64,000 nt of DNA, from positions 1 to 64,000 of the forward strand of contig JADDOH010001521.1 in assembly GCA_016648135.1 (NCBI GenBank). Direction: 5' to 3'. This document shows, piece after piece, positions 1-11,020 of this stretch. Source of the DNA: Agrypnia vestita. Its lineage: Eukaryota; Arthropoda; Insecta; Trichoptera; Phryganeidae. Under the pieces are notes generated by a model. The model saw only the letters and a list, made by a program, of their open reading frames with translations, did no database searches and was not told the DNA's origin. How positions within the stretch are numbered: the first letter of the stretch is position 1; every line of letters starts with the position of its first letter. The translations under genes and the position numbers were made by a program.

Positions 1-195
1 CTGGCACGATCAGGTACTACAAGTATTTGAGGATGGCCCTGTTAAAAGCCGCAACAATCGTAGAACGTGTATGAGAAGATGTATGAATGTGGCCGAAGCA
101 AAAGTGGTGTGCCAGGATAGAAGAGTGTGGCGTTCAATCCTCTCTGCCTACCCCTGCAGGGAAACGGCGTGATGGTTAGTTAGTTAGTTTAACTT
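1..195 (+). pseudogene. Non-LTR retrotransposon 3' tail fragment (window edge)
   Basis: The sequence continues off the left edge. Reading from base 2 gives a degraded polyprotein tail starting WHDQVLQVFEDGPV and, further on, CQDRRVWRSILSAYP, which resembles the arginine/tryptophan-rich last residues of RTE-like endonuclease-reverse transcriptase polyproteins. Two further short copies of the same tail, recognised by the shared run around GTGTGGCGTTCAAT..CTCTGCCTA, lie at 9590-9715 and 15085-15245. No catalytic domain is present, so this is a dead fragment. The short GTTAGTTAGTTA run at its end may be the element's tail. Confidence 0.5.
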
Positions 196-299
196 AAACA
201 TTTCTGAAAAGTCATAAACGAGTACGTAACAGTGTATTGTATTTTTTCAGTATTTAACAATGAACATGTGGCATGTGAAATAAGAACCAAACGATTTTA

Positions 300-640
300 G
301 AAAAAAACAATCTAAATTAACCCTTATCTTAGTATTCACTCGACGTCTATTTAGCTATAAAAATTAATATGTCTAGTTTAAAAATTAATTCTTAAATTGT
401 TGTAAAAATAGTATAGTATTGTAAATTATGTTTATTATGGGTTGTATACAAGTGATCAATTGTAAGAGTATTATTATATTATAGATTATGAGATTGTAGA
501 TTACGGGATATTATAAATTAATATTATAGAATAAGTAAATAGAGAACGCAGTTAAAAAAATTAAGATTATAAAATGTTAAATATCAGTTAATATAGGATA
601 TGTAATATTAACTAACTTTCGAAAGAAATAAAAAAACCAA
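300..640 (+). repeat. AT-rich stretch resembling a Jockey-like 3' UTR
   Basis: The part around ATGTTAAATA..ATATTAACTAAC..CAATACG resembles 15960-16045, which follows a degraded Jockey-like coding fragment. It may be the 3' UTR of another copy. The match is short and AT-rich, so this is weak. Confidence 0.25.
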
Positions 641-814
641 TACGTGTAGCGAAGCATACAAAAACATTGAGAGTAATTCAATCTACACGAGTCACGATTT
701 TTTAATGACCTGGGACACTGAAAACACAGTAATAAAATTAATTCGGCACACATTAATGAACCACCACTATGTAATTAAAAATAAAATAAAATATATTTGC
801 AGCGGGTGTTCGTG

Positions 815-1130
815 AAGAGAGGGTGGTATTTATTAACTGAATCAGTCGCTAATTTCGCTCTTTTGTGGTAATTCTTTCAACCCTAATGCACCTGCCACCG
901 TCGGTTGTTTCTTTGTTCAAACAGCGTCGTTGTCATTTGGGGTGCTACGGGGTGCTCCCAAACTCTATCACAGGTGCCGTAATTACCAGCGGAGTTGAGG
1001 ACCTAATCGGAGGTCATTATTCCCCTCAGTCACGTCCTCACCAGAGAACGTGTTTCATGAACCCCGGGCGCTCATAATGTCACTTAATACCGCGCCCTGT
1101 GGTAGGGTCACCTGACTTTCTATGGAAGAG
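815..1130. other. GC-richer island, no gene recognised
   Basis: This segment is clearly less AT-rich than its surroundings and matches no repeat elsewhere in the window. Short open frames cross it (70 and 60 codons) but show no domain or splice context I recognise. It could be a conserved noncoding element or old unique sequence. Confidence 0.3.
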
Positions 1131-1429
1131 GTCATTCTTGAAAGTATGCACAACAATTAAGAAATCCACCCTTTACTCGAGACACATACATACACATAGT
1201 AATTTTTTTTTCTTCTTACGGTACCATCTCCTATCGGTGACTATCCTGGCGATTACGTCTTTATTTACCAAACAACTTTAGTCTAGTTACAATTATGCCA
1301 GTCCTTCAATCTATGCAATAAAATGTGGCATATTTCTACGCTTCTTTTACCACGTATTATACCCTGCACGATTGATTAGTTTAGAATATATTTTGGTCCT
1401 CTCATAATATGTCGGAGATACTCAAGCTT

Positions 1430-1600
1430 TAAATAAATAAAATAAAATACGCGTCGCATCAATATTCTTACTATTTTCAAACTAACCCAAAAACTTGTGC
1501 TGTGAAAACTGGACTAACTTGCTGGTGTCCTAGAATCTGGCTCGAACTACCGACCACCAGATCAGTAGGTGAGCGTCATGTCCACTACACCAACAAACTA
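1430..1600 (-). repeat. SINE-A copy 1 (tRNA-derived, subfamily 2)
   Basis: On the minus strand it reads as a tRNA-like head (TTGGTGTAGTGG box-A region, GGTAGTTCGAGCC box-B region), then the family body (CCAGCAAGTTAGTCC, GTTTGAAAATAGTAAGAAT) and an AATAAA-rich tail. It shares a variant head with the copy at 60661-60806, so the family has at least two subfamilies. Pol III transcription with LINE-driven mobility is the known behaviour of such elements and is inferred here. Confidence 0.75.
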
Positions 1601-1707
1601 TTTCCTTGCTGTGTTTATCGTCGTGATTTATAAAGACGTGATTGTCTAGCAGTTTCCGGTATAGTTTAGTTATTACCTAGTTTAGTTATTTTCTGCATTC
1701 AGCTAGA

Positions 1708-1889
1708 TTTTTTTTTTAATAGAGATGCGAACAAGGAATACGTGTCACGTCAATATTCTTACTATTTTCAAACTAAGCTAAACGCTTGTGCTATGAAAAT
1801 AGGACTACCTTGCTGGTCTGGGTGAGATTCGAACCCGTGACCTTCGGATCACGAGTCGAGAGTCCTAATCACGAGACCAACTAGCTACT
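1708..1889 (-). repeat. SINE-A copy 2 (near full length)
   Basis: Near full-length minus-strand copy. The tRNA-like head includes GGGTTCGAATCTC (box B). The body ends in TTCGCATCTCTATT followed by an A-run, seen as the T-run at 1709-1718 on the plus strand. It lies about 100 bp from copy 1 in the same orientation. Confidence 0.85.
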
Positions 1890-1910
1890 GTTCGATTATA
1901 CGTATGTTGA

Positions 1911-1935
1911 TTATTTATTTTATTTTATTTTATTT
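1911..1935. repeat. TTTTA simple repeat
   Basis: A short TTTTA run, as found at the 3' tails of minus-strand non-LTR elements in this window. No recognisable element body follows. From here to about 2480 I see only AT-rich sequence without a feature I can support. Confidence 0.5.
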
Positions 1936-2489
1936 TGGAAAAAAAACAGTTCAATGTAATAAAAAAAAATATATCAAAAAAATATTCGTTTAGTATGACC
2001 AGTGAAGTTTCCTCAAAGCTGGTAAAAAAAACTAAATAAAAAACAATGATAAAGAATATCTGATAAATAATAAATATTTCAAAGATTTAAAATATGACAA
2101 AGCATAAAGTGGGAGGGGTGGGAAGAGGGAGGGAATGGGATTCGATTAAAGAAGTATCAAATTTATTTCAATAATCATAAATGAGATTACTGAATTTCAT
2201 TTTAAATAAAAGCAAATTGTCAATAAAAATGTCCAGATTATTTGTAAAATTTAACAGATTGTATTTTGAAGTGGAACGAGTTACAAAGCAGTCTTTAAGT
2301 AGTTAGTCCTACCAAAGTTTGGGTAAAATAAATTATTTGAACGCATTGAGTATGTATTGAGTATTGAGTCTTAAACTCTCGTTTCCTGGACCAAAAAGGA
2401 ATACCACAAAAATGTGATTCCTGGTCGTCCTAACCCCATTCACAGGACAACGCTTCGATTGCTATCGTTCACCTTACAATAATTTAGTG

Positions 2490-2960
2490 TTTACCTAAGC
2501 GGCCGGTCGCGTGCCGCGGTATGACAGAGCGCCTCTCCGTGCTGGCTGCTCCCCGCTGGGGGGCTGTTTGTCTGACAAATTGTTCTTTATTATCGGGGGC
2601 TCGCGTGCCCGCCGCAACTACGGCCTTAATTGTTACATATCAAGCAATTATTAACGCGTGCACTTGTGCACAATTAGTTGCTCATTAGCAGGGCCACAAC
2701 CGGTCGTGTATCACTCCAATGGGCCCGTCCGTCATCCCTGTTAGAGCTCTGGCGGCCGTAAAAGAAAACATTTCGTTAGAAGAAATATTTTTTCTTTGCG
2801 GGGGGGGTGAGGGTGATTTTTTTATCTCCCTTTCTCTCAACATCCCGCAAGGAATAGTAAATGTAAAACTTCGACTTCATCGGATTTCGGTGCAGAATGT
2901 TTGGCGATCGAAAAAGTCCCAGACGTCTGCGTAATTCAGAACTCTGATAGAATTGTCATA
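2490..2960. promoter_or_regulatory. GC-rich island with homeodomain-type motifs
   Basis: The most GC-rich part of the first 10 kb (CGGCCGGTCGCG, GCTCGCGTGCCCGCC). Its centre at 2620-2690 holds four homeodomain-like cores (TTAATTG, CAATTA, CAATTAG, CATTAG) around GTGCACTTGTGCAC at 2658-2671. It matches no repeat in the window. A conserved enhancer is plausible. Open frames through it show no known domain. Function is inferred from composition and motifs only. Confidence 0.3.
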
Positions 2961-3494
2961 TTTTCTCACTCCAAAGTAGCTTTTCATTTTTTTATTTCTT
3001 CAACAAACAGACCAACAGCAGGTTGTTATCAACCCTGATAGACAGTCCAAGTGTGACATTAGAGTATGAAGATAACATGAGACACAAAGGAATATTAACA
3101 TTAATTAAAACACTATTTCTTTGTTTCTCATGTATCATTTTGTATTCATGTTATTCAGTGTATGTGTCACAAAATTCTTATCATATCAGTATCTTAAAAC
3201 GGAGTCAATTGGAGCTTAAGAATGCCATTAAGTCGCAGTGTCGTTTTTGACTATCTTACTTTAATTGTTTGAATTCCAGCTTAACGTTAATTTAAAATTA
3301 TACTGTGTAAGGTGTACATAAATATAAATATATATTTCTCTTACACAAAGTATTTTATATCATTTTTTTATTACAATATGTTGTAAATTTTAATTTTGAA
3401 TAATTATTGAATAACAATATTTGTGCAAATTTGCAAGGTTTTTGGAAAAAATGATTAAAGCTTGATACACTCTTTTATTATATAAATGATTAAA

Positions 3495-3600
3495 CATGTT
3501 TCGGCCGTGAGTTACGGCTGTGAAAATAGCGCATACCGAACGTAGCGTCTTGGTAAACTGATATACACTGACAATAATATCATCAATGACATATCCGTCG
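3495..3600 (+). repeat. Dispersed repeat RepE copy 1
   Basis: Similar to 16430-16535 over about 100 bp, with shared blocks GGCCG.GA.TT.CGGCTGTGAAA, TAGCGTC and ATGACATA. It covers the middle of a 104-codon minus-strand frame (3390-3704), which is therefore probably not a gene. Class unknown. Confidence 0.45.
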
Positions 3601-4529
3601 TAAAAATGCAGGACTGACCCGTAAAAGGGCGACCAAGGATTGTAGAGCCGAATTAAAATGATTTTGGAAAATTTTTCAACGATGAAAATTTCATTAAAAC
3701 CCAAATTTAGCTAAGATTAGGTTCGCTTTTAAAAAAATGTGAAATTTAAGTACATGTAATGTTCTGGACGCTGATACTGGCATCTTTAAGCCGCCACTAT
3801 GGTTTTTATATACAGAGAGATTTATCCTTAATAGTTGCGCAGGATGCATTGATTCCGTCCCCTTGTACTGACGCTACCACACACTATAATATTTCTCTCG
3901 CCGTACGCGATTTACCTCGTAACAATCGTTACTTGTAAATTATAAAATATTTTACTTACGAAATAACCAAACTTGTACAGTGAATGGACACCCACCGCAT
4001 TCCCAGGACCGTTTTATGAGCGAAAGCTCCCATATTAGTCCTACTCATACGTCGCCAGGTTGACAATTTTTTACTCTAAAGGCCATCTCTGTGTCACATC
4101 GTGTAAAGGGCGACTGCGACTCGGAGAGACCTGCAATAGTCCATTCACTGTAACTCCTACACACAACACACTTTATTGTAAATTATCGAAGAAAAGCATA
4201 ACTTGTACAATAAATAATAATGAGAAATATATCTTATATTATTATTTCATCACCGTACCAATTCCTTCGATGAATCTCCAAAGAGTGGTGATGGCCGACA
4301 AGGGATTTTTATTTTGGTCGGTTAATCCGGAATGTATTTTTCCCTTGCAATTAACTTGCATTTCAATAATGCAATAAAAGTGTAACCAGCGCCATATTTC
4401 CAGACAATCTGTTATCTTGCACTTAATGTTACAGGAATGTATAAATAGCAAGATAAAAAATAAATATATTAAAAGAAAAACGACTTAAATCCGCAGTAAT
4501 AGTAAAAAAATCTATTTTTAAAATTGAGG

Positions 4530-4790
4530 TCTCCATTTCCCCCGGGAGTTTTCTTTACAGAACTTTGTCTCGGAATTAATTCTACTCGCCCAAGATTCCA
4601 CCCCCGAGCCTCCCCGCCCCCTGCTGCCCGCTGAAGCTGTTATACTGGCGTTAATTGAGACAGATCAGAATTTATGGCGCCTTTACTTGGACGCCGATAT
4701 TTATTATTGGGGCTAACAGACTTGATTCACAAAACCATCCCCCGGGCGGGGGTGGGAGGCCTCGAGCTGGAGAAATCGAAAACCTTTAAT
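4530..4790. other. GC-rich island, no gene recognised
   Basis: Polypyrimidine and C/G-rich blocks (CCCCCGAGCCTCCCCGCC, CCCCGGGCGGGGGTGGG) surround an AT-rich core containing GGCGTTAATTGAG and a TTTATGG. It is unlike any repeat in the window and could be a regulatory island. No coding potential recognised. Confidence 0.3.
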
Positions 4791-5091
4791 TAATTGAACT
4801 ATTTTCCGCTGCAGCACGACACACATTTATAAATTTCAGTCATAATGAATACTTTTCTGTAATTGGCGTAATAAGCATGATGGCAGTACTAAAAAATTAA
4901 AGAAGAAGTGATTTTAGAGAAGAAAATATTTTAAAAGGATTCTAAAAAATAATTGACCACATTGAAATTAATAAGATTTTTAATAAAATAAAAGTATAAA
5001 ATTCTGCATTCAGCCATTTTAACTGTAACACCGGTCAAAGCGAATGACGTCACGCCTAGTTACTATCACCGTGTCTCTTGAACTATTGTCA

Positions 5092-5166
5092 TAGACACAA
5101 TGCAATGTTTACTTAGGCTTGACGTCACGTTGACGTCAAGTCTAAGTAAACATTGCATTGTGTCTA
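5092..5166. repeat. 75-bp near-perfect palindrome
   Basis: Arms 5092-5127 and 5131-5166 are reverse complements over 36 bp with one mismatch; the loop is CGT. Each arm ends at the centre with TGACGTCA, the palindromic CRE/ATF site. The DNA could extrude as a cruciform or its RNA fold into one long hairpin. It may be the collapsed end of a fold-back transposon. Confidence 0.9.
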
Positions 5167-5229
5167 ATAAACGTCACGTTCTTCTTCAAATATAGCAAAA
5201 TTATTTTGTTGTGACATAATTATAATTTA

Positions 5230-5315
5230 TATAAATAACTTTTTTAACACCACTTTTTTATTGAAAAAAAATTCAACATGTTTCGAAACCAATGGCTTCT
5301 TCATCAGGATAACAA
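5230..5315 (-). other. Hammerhead-like motif 1 (Penelope-type repeat relic)
   Basis: On the minus strand CTGATGA (5307-5301) is followed by A, a six-pair stem GAAGCC/GGTTTC with an ATT loop, and then GAAACATGTTG. This is the order of the hammerhead core (CUGANGA, stem II, GAAA). One extra base after CUGANGA would be an unpaired or mismatched first position of stem II. See the matching finding for the other copies. Confidence 0.5.
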
Positions 5316-5534
5316 AAATAAAATTTAAAAATCAAAGTATAGATCAAAATATTAAAAAAGTTATATATGGAAAATGAATGATGTAAAGTACCTATATTAT
5401 TATATATTATTCAAAACTAGGTAATAAGCTTAGTTTATTACTGAAATAATGTTATTTTTGGTAATAGTAGAGGTGTACCTATAGTATAGAAGGTTATTTT
5501 AAAATATGTTATCATGCCTATTACCTTAGAAGGA

Positions 5535-5715
5535 TAATTGTAGTGGTCCAGTGATTAAGATACTCACCTTGTTTTAAGATAGTGATCTAGTTGTCTCATT
5601 CCAGATGAGTTATTTTATATTTATAATACAGTTATCCTTTATTTATAGCACAGGCATTTAGTTCAGTTTGTAAATAGTAAGAATATTGATATGATACGTA
5701 TTCACTGTGAGTGTG
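5535..5715 (+). repeat. SINE-A copy 3 (diverged)
   Basis: The diverged plus-strand copy has a head like GTAGTGGTCCAGTGATTAAGA and a body AGCACAGGCATTTAGTTCAG followed by TAAATAGTAAGAATATTGAT. Box B is eroded. Among the oldest-looking copies of the family here. Confidence 0.6.
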
Positions 5716-5990
5716 ATTATTTCTTGGCCTTATTATATTTTAAATATTTAGTTTAAAAAAAGGAAAAAATATTTGTACTTTATATAGTAGATACATAATA
5801 ATATTGTTTATAATAAATTGAATCTACGTTATTACATTTTAAAGAAAAAATTTTAGAATAAAATAAATGTATTTGTTACTTGAAATGAAAAGGCACATAT
5901 TTTCACGAAATTTTGCTACGATAAAAAAGATCAAATGAAAACAATGCCTTTATCTTATGTTAAAAATTAAAAAAAAACTTTTATAACTCA

Positions 5991-6150
5991 GATAAATTAT
6001 AGAAGTCTCACAGAAACTAAACTGTTTATATGAGTAACGTGTTCAAGTAACACATAAAATAATGTATTTTTATGGGATGGCCCAGGGCTAACGACATATA
6101 CGAGCTGGCTTAAGTGATCACCGTACACAATGCAACGTTCACCAATTCCA
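5991..6150 (+). repeat. RepB copy 1
   Basis: Dispersed family defined here by the blocks TAGAAGTCTCACAGA, GGCCCAGGGCTAA, GAGCTGGCTTAAGTGATCAC and CACAATGC.ACGTTCACCAA. About nine copies occur in the window on both strands. No coding capacity, tRNA head or poly-A tail seen, so the class is unknown. Confidence 0.7.
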
Positions 6151-6191
6151 TAGTAAGAACATCCATTCATTATCAAATTTTAAGTTATATA

Positions 6192-6435
6192 CAGGGTGTC
6201 CCATAGCTAGAAAGAAAAATTTTACAGATAGATTTCTGCCTTGATAATGAGACGAAATGTTCAAAAAACCATAATATAAGTTACAATAATGATAGTTCTT
6301 TTTTTTTAAAAAAGAAGTCAAAAATATTTTAAACTTTGATTTTGCGTAGCTCCATAATGGCTCGAATATTGTTGAGTTATTATCAAGGCAGGAATCTAGA
6401 TGTAAAGTTTTTGCTACTAGCTATGAAACACCCTG
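6192..6435. mobile_element. MITE-M copy 1, TA-flanked fold-back element
   Basis: A 244-bp element with TA on both sides (6190-6191 and 6436-6437). The ends read CAGGGTGTCCCATAGCTAG on the left and the reverse complement CAGGGTGTTTCATAGCTAG on the right. Similarity continues inward for about 75 bp through CTGCCTTGATAAT. There is no coding sequence. TA flanks and a CAGGGTG start suggest a Tc1/mariner-type non-autonomous element. Relatives lie at 20375-20560, 20908-21060 and 21928-22416. Confidence 0.75.
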
Positions 6436-6839
6436 TATAGGTTCCAAAACTGAAAACCTTTCGTTCATTTGAAGGGACAATAAGACAAGGGGCTATAGAC
6501 ATCTGTATTCTCATGAAATAGTATATATAGATTTCGCAGCTGGTAATGATAACTCTATATTTTTAATGCGGAGTATTAAGGAATATTTTTTTAAATGTAC
6601 TTATTCATATGGTATTCTTCCGAATAATTTAACTTTACACTAGATTATGCCTGTAAAAAATATTTTAAATTTTTAAACTCCTTTATTTCTAGACCAGAAT
6701 ATATTTTCAACAATATTACTTTTATAACTCTTTAGTCGCAGCCGCCACAGATAGTTACAGTCTCTTATACAATTATTAGAAATTAAGATCTTGAGTCATA
6801 GTTTAAGTCGTGAGACGAATAATTAACCGGAATAATAAA

Positions 6840-7160
6840 GTGAATGAAAATCCTTTCAGATTTGTGTAGCCAGACATCTTTACACAATTACGTCTTCCGC
6901 CCCAAAGTTCTGCGAGGGTCGACCTATTGGCACGTACCCTCCGCCTCACTAAAGGCTTCATTATCGCCCGCTATACCAATAAACTTTAAACGAACCCTCA
7001 CCCCACAAATACTAAGCAAACCTTTATTTAGGAAGAATATCAACCCTCGTTTGGAGTTCAGCCAGACTACAATGAACCCTCCAGGCACCTCGTCGAGCGG
7101 TTTCAATTCACGGTATCCAAATCACCGGCGTAATGGTAATTATTCAAGCGCTTTTGCAAT
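6840..7160. other. GC-richer unique segment
   Basis: Locally GC-richer sequence with overlapping open frames on both strands (107 codons plus, 60 minus). Neither shows a domain I recognise, and open frames on both strands argue against a single gene. Possibly a conserved noncoding element. From 7160 to 7550 I see nothing further. Confidence 0.25.
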
Positions 7161-7551
7161 GTGTTAACTTATTTGCGTGTAGCGTTTTGTTGCTTTTTTA
7201 TTTCGGGTAAATAAGATTATCCTTATTCAAAATGCACGGTTCTTAAGAAGATTTTAAAGATGTTTTAACCATTTAAGATGATGTAGTCTTCAAATTTTTG
7301 GTAGCTTAGGAACAAGAAATTATCTTGTTAATAACAATAGGCGTACATTCTGAAGTAAGCCAGTGTTTATTTTGATAACAAATTATAAAAAAATGTAAAA
7401 AAATACTCACAATTTTTTAGGTACTACAAATTTTCACCCTTGGTACTGAAATTGTTACAAAAGAAGGCAATGTTATAATTTAAGGTAGATGTTTTAATTT
7501 TTTTTATGATCTTTGATAGAATTGGCGTTTAGACTATATAAATTATTCAGC

Positions 7552-8264
7552 TAAATGGATGGTATTCCTCCAGTTACTCTGAACGGTGTGGTCCTGAAGG
7601 TGACCGAAAGAACGAAATATCTAGGACACATAATTACAAATAATCTAATGGACGACGACGATATTGACAGGCAAAGACGAGCTCTCAGTGTGAAAGCGAA
7701 TATGCTGTGTAGAAGGTTTCGTCTGTGTAGCACCGCTGTAAAAAGAACGCTCTTCCTTGCCTTCTGTGCAACATTATATACATGTGAACTCTGGACAAAT
7801 TATAAAAAGAGCAGCATAGAAAGACTTCGCATACAATATAACAACGCCTTTCGTATGATGTTTGGCCTTCCCAGATATTGCAGCGCTTCCGGTATGTTCA
7901 CTGAGGGGCGTGTTCCCAACTTTGCAGCCCTCTTAAGATCCAGGGTGGCAGGGATGAGGGAAAGGATATACAGCTCCGGAAATATCCTTATCCTGGAAGC
8001 CCGTCTTACTCCAGAATCCAGCATCGATGCACACTGGAGAAAGATACTGGCCCCGCATAATTGACTTGCCATCGCTCGCTAAAGCCGATATTTTTACCGT
8101 ATATTTCTTTTGATTACTTCTAATACTTCTCTTCTATTTTATATGTTCTTCTTCTATTTTACTATTTCTCTTTTGTTTTTATATAATATTTTTAATGTGT
8201 GTATTTTCTTTTATATGGAATGTGTGGGATTGCACGAACCTCCCCACATTCTGGAATAAAGCTA

Positions 8265-8290
<26 letters not shown>
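7552..8290 (+). pseudogene. 5'-truncated non-LTR retrotransposon (RT C-terminal region plus 3' end)
   Basis: A 169-codon open frame (7555-8064) encodes the region just after the reverse transcriptase palm: KYLGHIITNNLMDDDDIDRQ, NMLCRRF, LYTCELW, YNNAFRMMFGLPRY and FAALLRSRVAGMRER. These are typical of CR1/Jockey-order RT C-termini. Endonuclease and the YADD palm are missing, so the copy is truncated at its 5' end and cannot move itself. The 3' UTR ends with a stem-loop (8218-8251), AATAAA and an (ATTT)n tail at 8264-8294. The first ATG is not a real start: coding homology begins about there because of truncation. A second copy of the family lies on the minus strand at 33845-34320. Confidence 0.85.
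8218..8251 (+). other. 3'-terminal stem-loop of non-LTR element
   Basis: GAATGTGTGGG (8218-8228) pairs with CCCCACATTC (8242-8251) with one bulged base, 20-30 bp before the (ATTT)n tail. In many LINEs the 3'-terminal hairpin is the RNA feature bound by the element's own RT. That role is inferred here. Confidence 0.6.
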
Positions 8291-8295
<5 letters not shown>

Positions 8296-8734
8296 TAATA
8301 TTTTATATTTTACTACTAGAGTTTCGAGAGCCTCAAGATCTTTCATCTACAGATGAAGTGTTAAACTGTCTTTATTTTTTATTGTTATTAAAATGTAAAT
8401 ACCTATATTTCATAATTATTTTATCCATAAGATTAATAGATTACATTTATTTCAATAGTTATAAGGTATTATCATAAATATGAACTCTGCATTCGGTACG
8501 TTAACAAGGATATTCAAATAATTAAAGGCAACGTCAACTCAGTTTACAATTTGGGAGGGAACTCAATTGGAATCCCTGGCAATGCCGGATAGGGACTGCA
8601 ATTGTGAATTATAAATCAAATGATCTCTATATTATTTTCCATAAAATACAAATGCGAAGATGCGTTTTTCATGAATTTTATGGTTCGTAACGGGCAGACA
8701 GAATGTGTATGCAATTCGTACATATAAATATATC

Positions 8735-9494
8735 AAAACGTACCGATCGTCTGTCCGTCTGTGTGACCGCGCCAATCTCGAGAACCCTGAACAGATTTGT
8801 GTGCGGTCTTTATTATTATGGTCAGCATTTCTCCAGAAACTTTTTTCTATATTAAAAATTGCCCTAGCAGATGTAAGAGCTGAACATTAACGGAACGGTA
8901 TATAAAAATGAACACAAAATAAATTTTTCTAATAAGTAACCTTTATTAAACTAAAAAATATATATTTATTTGTAATATCATATTGAGGCTTGTAAATGGG
9001 CTTGCCAGGCAACTTTCCCCCGCTTCCTTCTTACCGAACAAAGCTAGGGAATGGTCTTTTGATTGTGCTCGACCTGTAGTGAACGAAGTTGGGGAAAAAT
9101 TTGCCTCTTAAGTGCTCTCATGGAAATCACTGCCTAATCTATTACAGATACAAAAAAAATCGTGTAGGAAAAAATTGTGTAAAATAAATGTTTAGCTTAG
9201 TTTGAAAATAGTAAGAATATTGATGTGACACGTATTCCGTGTTCGCATCTCTATTTTTAAAAAAAAAAAAAAAAAGATCTATAAAAAAATATTAAAGCAT
9301 ATATCTACCTTTTAAGAATAACTAAAACCAACAAATTCTGTATTAATCCTAATCAAATCAAACATCTTATTTACCTTAAGCATTTACCGCAGATCAAATT
9401 TTTCCTGTACACCAAATCATTAAATTAAATATCTTAGACGATATGACGAGTTCTGTCTGTACCGAGCAAAGCCGGGTCAGGTCGCTAGTTGCAG
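8735..9494 (+). repeat. RepH copy 1, with Helitron-like 3' end
   Basis: Homologous, in blocks, to the reverse complements of 45364-45890 and 63515-64000. Shared blocks are AATCTCGAGAACC, TTGCCTCTTAAG, GTACACCAAATCAT and AATATCTTAGA.GATATGACGAGTT. The 3' end reads CCGAGCAAAGCCGGG, then CAGGTCGCTAG before T: a short GC hairpin followed by CTAG, which resembles the hairpin-CTRR-T end of Helitrons. No Rep/helicase coding sequence is present. A 5'-truncated SINE-A (9189-9275) has inserted into this copy. Confidence 0.5.
9189..9275 (+). repeat. SINE-A copy 4 (5'-truncated, nested)
   Basis: Only the SINE body is present (TTTAGCTTAGTTTGAAAATA, then GTTCGCATCTCTATTTTT and an A-run). The tRNA head is missing. 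It interrupts RepH copy 1, so it inserted later than that element. Confidence 0.8.
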
Positions 9495-9589
9495 TATATA
9501 GACAGTATTTGAAGTCTGACGCAGCGATGTTAAACTTTGCACTATTCTGACCTCCTTCGAAACTCGATCATATTGTTCGAGTTACATAG

Positions 9590-9715
9590 AAAGACGATGT
9601 CCTTAAAATCAATGATGCGAGATATATGATAGATATAACGACGTGTCCCGGAAAAGGAGTGTGCGGCGTTCAATATTATCTGCCTAAGCCTGTGGAAATA
9701 TGGCACGATGTAACA
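9590..9715 (+). pseudogene. Non-LTR retrotransposon tail fragment
   Basis: Short relic related to 1-195 and 15085-15245, sharing GGAGTGTGCGGCGTTCAAT and TCTGCCTAAGCCTGTG. Only the last part of the polyprotein region is represented. Confidence 0.4.
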
Positions 9716-9769
9716 AAATCCACATTAAAAAAGTGCATAACGTGAATTAAAGACATTTAAATCAAAATT

Positions 9770-10290
9770 GACGTAGGGGGAGGCAATTGCGCCCAAATAT
9801 GCTACATTTTCAATCGAAATAATTCATAATTTTACAAATTTGGCTAAAAATAGACATAGACAAAGGCTGCCAGCTTGTTTTAAAGAGAAAGGATGAATAT
9901 TTGTGCCAGTACCTACAGCCTAAGCTTTAGTAGTAAAATATAACTATTTTAGCGGACTTTAGAGATGCGCACACGTTTTTAATGCTACAATGAACACGGG
10001 TATTATTATGGGAAATATTTTATATATCATATTAATCATTTTTGAAAAATCGCATAAAGTACATACTTATCTCTGAAGAGGAAATTAGGTGCGTAAATTT
10101 TTTTACGTGAAAATTTCTCTCAAATGCCGGGTTTGCCTGGTTACATTGCATCCAAATGAGCGGCAGTTTCTGTCGAAGTAATTTCAAACTTCAATAATTT
10201 GGTTAAAAATAAACATATTTATGCTTTCTAAATTTCTTTTTAAAGAGAAAGGATGAAAATTTGTGCTTGAATAGTAGCTTTGGCATTCGT
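9770..10290 (+). repeat. Direct duplication of about 170 bp
   Basis: 9770-9945 and 10110-10290 share CCAAAT, TCGAA.TAATT, AATTTGG.TAAAAATA and TTTTAAAGAGAAAGGATGAA in the same order. This is either two copies of an unknown repeat or an old local duplication. Between 10290 and 10840 I see no supportable feature. Confidence 0.45.
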
Positions 10291-10844
10291 AGCAGCCGGA
10301 CATCGCGAACTATGTACCCACGATTTTCCACATTTCGGATTCGACACGTGCCCATAACCGCGATCAAATCTTAGATATTAACTATACCATTCGAGTGAGT
10401 AAGTTTTACTTTAATATTACTGAATGTATTTGTAACAAATCATTTTTGTGTCAAAATCAAAATTAACAAAAATTGAGCAAAATCGTCTAAAAACAAAATT
10501 TAAAAGAGGATGAAATAAAAAAAAGTCGGGTTCGTACCCAAAATAAGTGCGCAGTATTGCCGCGAATACATACAATATAATGACTTATTAGACGGCATCT
10601 GAGGAGCCTAGGTCAATCGAAAAGGGTTTCATTTGTGATTTTGTCATCATGAACAAAAAAAAGACAAGAGAATAGTAAGAAAGGTTTATACATCGCGAGT
10701 ATTGATGATACTAGAAAAAAATGGAAGATCTGTCCTGGTAGATACCAGAAGATAGTCCACTATACAGAAGACTAAACAATCTTCATCCTTGCATGACAAT
10801 TTGGATGAGGTGAAAATTGTGATGATAATTCAATTAAGTGGACA

Positions 10845-10986
10845 CTTTATTTTATTTTATTTATTATTATTTATTAAATACAAATAATTATATATTTACA
10901 AATTTGATACATAAAAATAAAATTTAAGTACATAATTTTTTTATCATTGTACCTTTCCAACTCTTGTGTCTGGAGAGGGAGTTTCA

Positions 10987-11017
<31 letters not shown>
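10845..11017 (-). repeat. Possible non-LTR 3' tail plus (TA)n microsatellite
   Basis: The TTTTATTTTATTTA run at 10850-10865 looks like the 3' tail of a minus-strand retroelement without a recognisable coding part. An (AT)n run of about 14 units follows at 10990-11017. Confidence 0.4.
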
Positions 11018-11020
11018 TTT

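Noticed and set aside
3390..3704. 104-codon minus-strand frame
   Set aside because: Contains the dispersed repeat RepE and no known domain.
7800..8072. 90-codon minus-strand frame
   Set aside because: Antisense shadow of the RT C-terminal fragment at 7555-8064.
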